Assembly (NCBI RefSeq): GCF_017848645.1
Contig: NZ_JAFEIF010000041.1
Coordinates: 62,001 to 126,000 of the forward strand
Source: Limnohabitans sp.
GTDB taxonomy: Bacteria > Pseudomonadota > Gammaproteobacteria > Burkholderiales > Burkholderiaceae_C
DNA: 64,000 bases
Direction of reading: 5' to 3'
Position numbers and translations under genes: made by a program. Below are positions 63,169 to 64,000 of the stretch, one piece after another. How positions within the stretch are numbered: position 1 is the first letter of the stretch; each line of letters opens with the position of its first letter. The notes below the pieces were generated by a model, which did no database searches, had not been told where the DNA came from, and was given only the letters and a program-made list of their open reading frames with translations.

Positions 63169-64000
63169 ATGGCGAATACCACCCACATTGGCCTGGACCA
63201 AGTTCGCCAGCAACTGCGTCAACCCCGAACGCAGCTCAAAGGCCGTCAGGTCATGCCCGAGGCCCGCTCAGAGGTGCAGGCATTGATCGGCATGCCGCCT
63301 GCCGAAGGCCACCGCCGTGATCTGCTGATCGAGCACCTGCATGTGCTCAACGACCACTTTCATGGCCTGTTCGAGCGCCACATCGTGGCTCTGGCCGCCG
63401 AGATGCGCCTGCCTGTGGTGGAGGTGTTCGAGGTCGCATCGTTCTACCACCACTTCGACATCCTGAAAGACGACGCCACAGCCCCGCGCATCACTGTGCG
63501 GGTGTGTGACAGCCTGAGCTGCAGCTTGGCCGGCAGCGACAGCTTGTTGCGCCATTTGCAAAACGATCTGCTGGATGTGAAGGTGGTGCCTGTGCCTTGT
63601 CTGGGCCGCTGCGAGCAGGCACCTGCTGCGCAGGTGGGCCAGCAGGCGGTGGCACATGCCACCTCTGATGCGGTGGCGCAGCGCGTGGCCCAAAATCAGA
63701 CCGAACCGAACCCACTTCCCGACGCGATTCGGCTGGCGGCTTATCGGCAAGCGGGCGGTTACCAGTTGGCGCAGCAGATCGCAACGAGTTTGAAAGACCA
63801 CGAATCGGTCATCCAGTGCCTCGAATCTTCCGGCCTGCGCGGCCTGGGCGGCGCGGGTTTCCCGGCCGGGCGCAAATGGCGCATCGTGCGCAGTCAGCCC
63901 GGCCCACGCTTGATGGCGGTGAACATCGACGAGGGCGAGCCCGGCACCTTCAAGGACCGCACCGGCTTGGAGGCCGACCCGCACCGCTTCTTGGAAGGCG
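63169..64000 (+). CDS. NuoE-NuoF-type fusion, probable NAD-dependent formate dehydrogenase diaphorase subunit (3' end beyond window)
   Basis: The ORF track misses this gene because it has no stop within the window. From ATG 63169 (MANTTHIGLDQVRQQL) I read at least 277 codons. The first half is NuoE-like, with a [2Fe-2S] Cys set CDSLSC and CLGRC. The second half begins a NuoF-like flavoprotein: LRGLGGAGFPAGRKWRIVR (NADH site) and NIDEGEPGTFKDR (FMN site). This order occurs in soluble NAD-linked formate dehydrogenases and hydrogenases. Starting 6 bases after boxA, a formate dehydrogenase role fits, since BoxC releases formate; an NADH-linked hydrogenase or complex I paralogue is the alternative. 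Confidence 0.8.
   Translation, partial: MANTTHIGLDQVRQQLRQPRTQLKGRQVMPEARSEVQALIGMPPAEGHRRDLLIEHLHVLNDHFHGLFERHIVALAAEMRLPVVEVFEVASFYHHFDILKDDATAPRITVRVCDSLSCSLAGSDSLLRHLQNDLLDVKVVPVPCLGRCEQAPAAQVGQQAVAHATSDAVAQRVAQNQTEPNPLPDAIRLAAYRQAGGYQLAQQIATSLKDHESVIQCLESSGLRGLGGAGFPAGRKWRIVRSQPGPRLMAVNIDEGEPGTFKDRTGLEADPHRFLEG

Noticed and set aside
1-64000. tRNA, rRNA, CRISPR arrays, insertion sequences, integrases
   Set aside because: Looked for in intergenic regions and the ORF track; no cloverleaf-like sequence, regularly spaced repeats or transposase/integrase motifs were recognised.

Overview
The window reads as chromosome from a GC-rich betaproteobacterium of the order Burkholderiales, most like a Comamonadaceae member (Limnohabitans, Rhodoferax or a relative). 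This is inferred from gene content and order: hpf-ptsN-hprK, divergent fur and bamE, dapB-exbB-exbD-leuS-lptE-holA-proA, the type of GshA, BoxR with a shikimate-kinase-like domain, a Bug-family solute-binding protein, and GC-rich third codon positions. No rRNA, tRNA, CRISPR array or transposase was seen.

Layout. 0-9 kb: a partial SGNH hydrolase, a TSUP exporter with a Nudix hydrolase, pntAB transhydrogenase, an acyl-CoA ligase (fadD), MTA/SAH nucleosidase and CorA. 9-24 kb: a patatin-like phospholipase and an MFS transporter, then the conserved housekeeping block from hpf to gshA. 24-37 kb: kup, a YqiA-like esterase, an RNase II family exonuclease, a TonB-like protein, mtgA, ruvC, then on the minus strand scpA, DUF3460, SulP, DUF1275 and metG.

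36.8-45.0 kb is an accessory block lying between metG and apbC/mrp, which are divergent neighbours in many proteobacteria. It holds a SEC-C/UPF0149 protein, an AAA (ABC-type) ATPase overlapped by a PIN-like protein, and a type III restriction-modification operon with unusual architecture: mod, then a HEPN toxin-like gene of HepT type (RX4HXY motif), then one 1018-residue ORF. That ORF fuses a MntA-type nucleotidyltransferase (GSX10DXD) to the complete type III Res helicase-nuclease. A HepT/MntA toxin-antitoxin pair is thus built into a restriction system, with the antitoxin enzyme covalently part of the restriction enzyme. This is the strongest candidate for an unusual system here.

45-53.6 kb: apbC, a hybrid histidine kinase with a haem-c-like CxxCH sensor domain, a D-aminoacylase/Bug-protein pair with a divergent LysR regulator, and an EamA transporter. 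53.6-64 kb: the aerobic benzoyl-CoA (box) cluster. Benzoate-CoA ligase and boxD are on the minus strand; boxR, boxC, boxB, boxA and a NuoE-NuoF-type (formate dehydrogenase-like) gene that runs off the window are on the plus strand. Benzoate is activated to benzoyl-CoA, epoxidised by BoxAB, opened by BoxC with release of formate, and the semialdehyde is oxidised by BoxD. The last gene could oxidise the formate. TGCA-N6-TGCA repeats in both boxR-flanking intergenic regions look like BoxR operators. The 468-base boxB-boxA gap carries three long hairpins with different but self-complementary stems and a related loop, a second notable structure.
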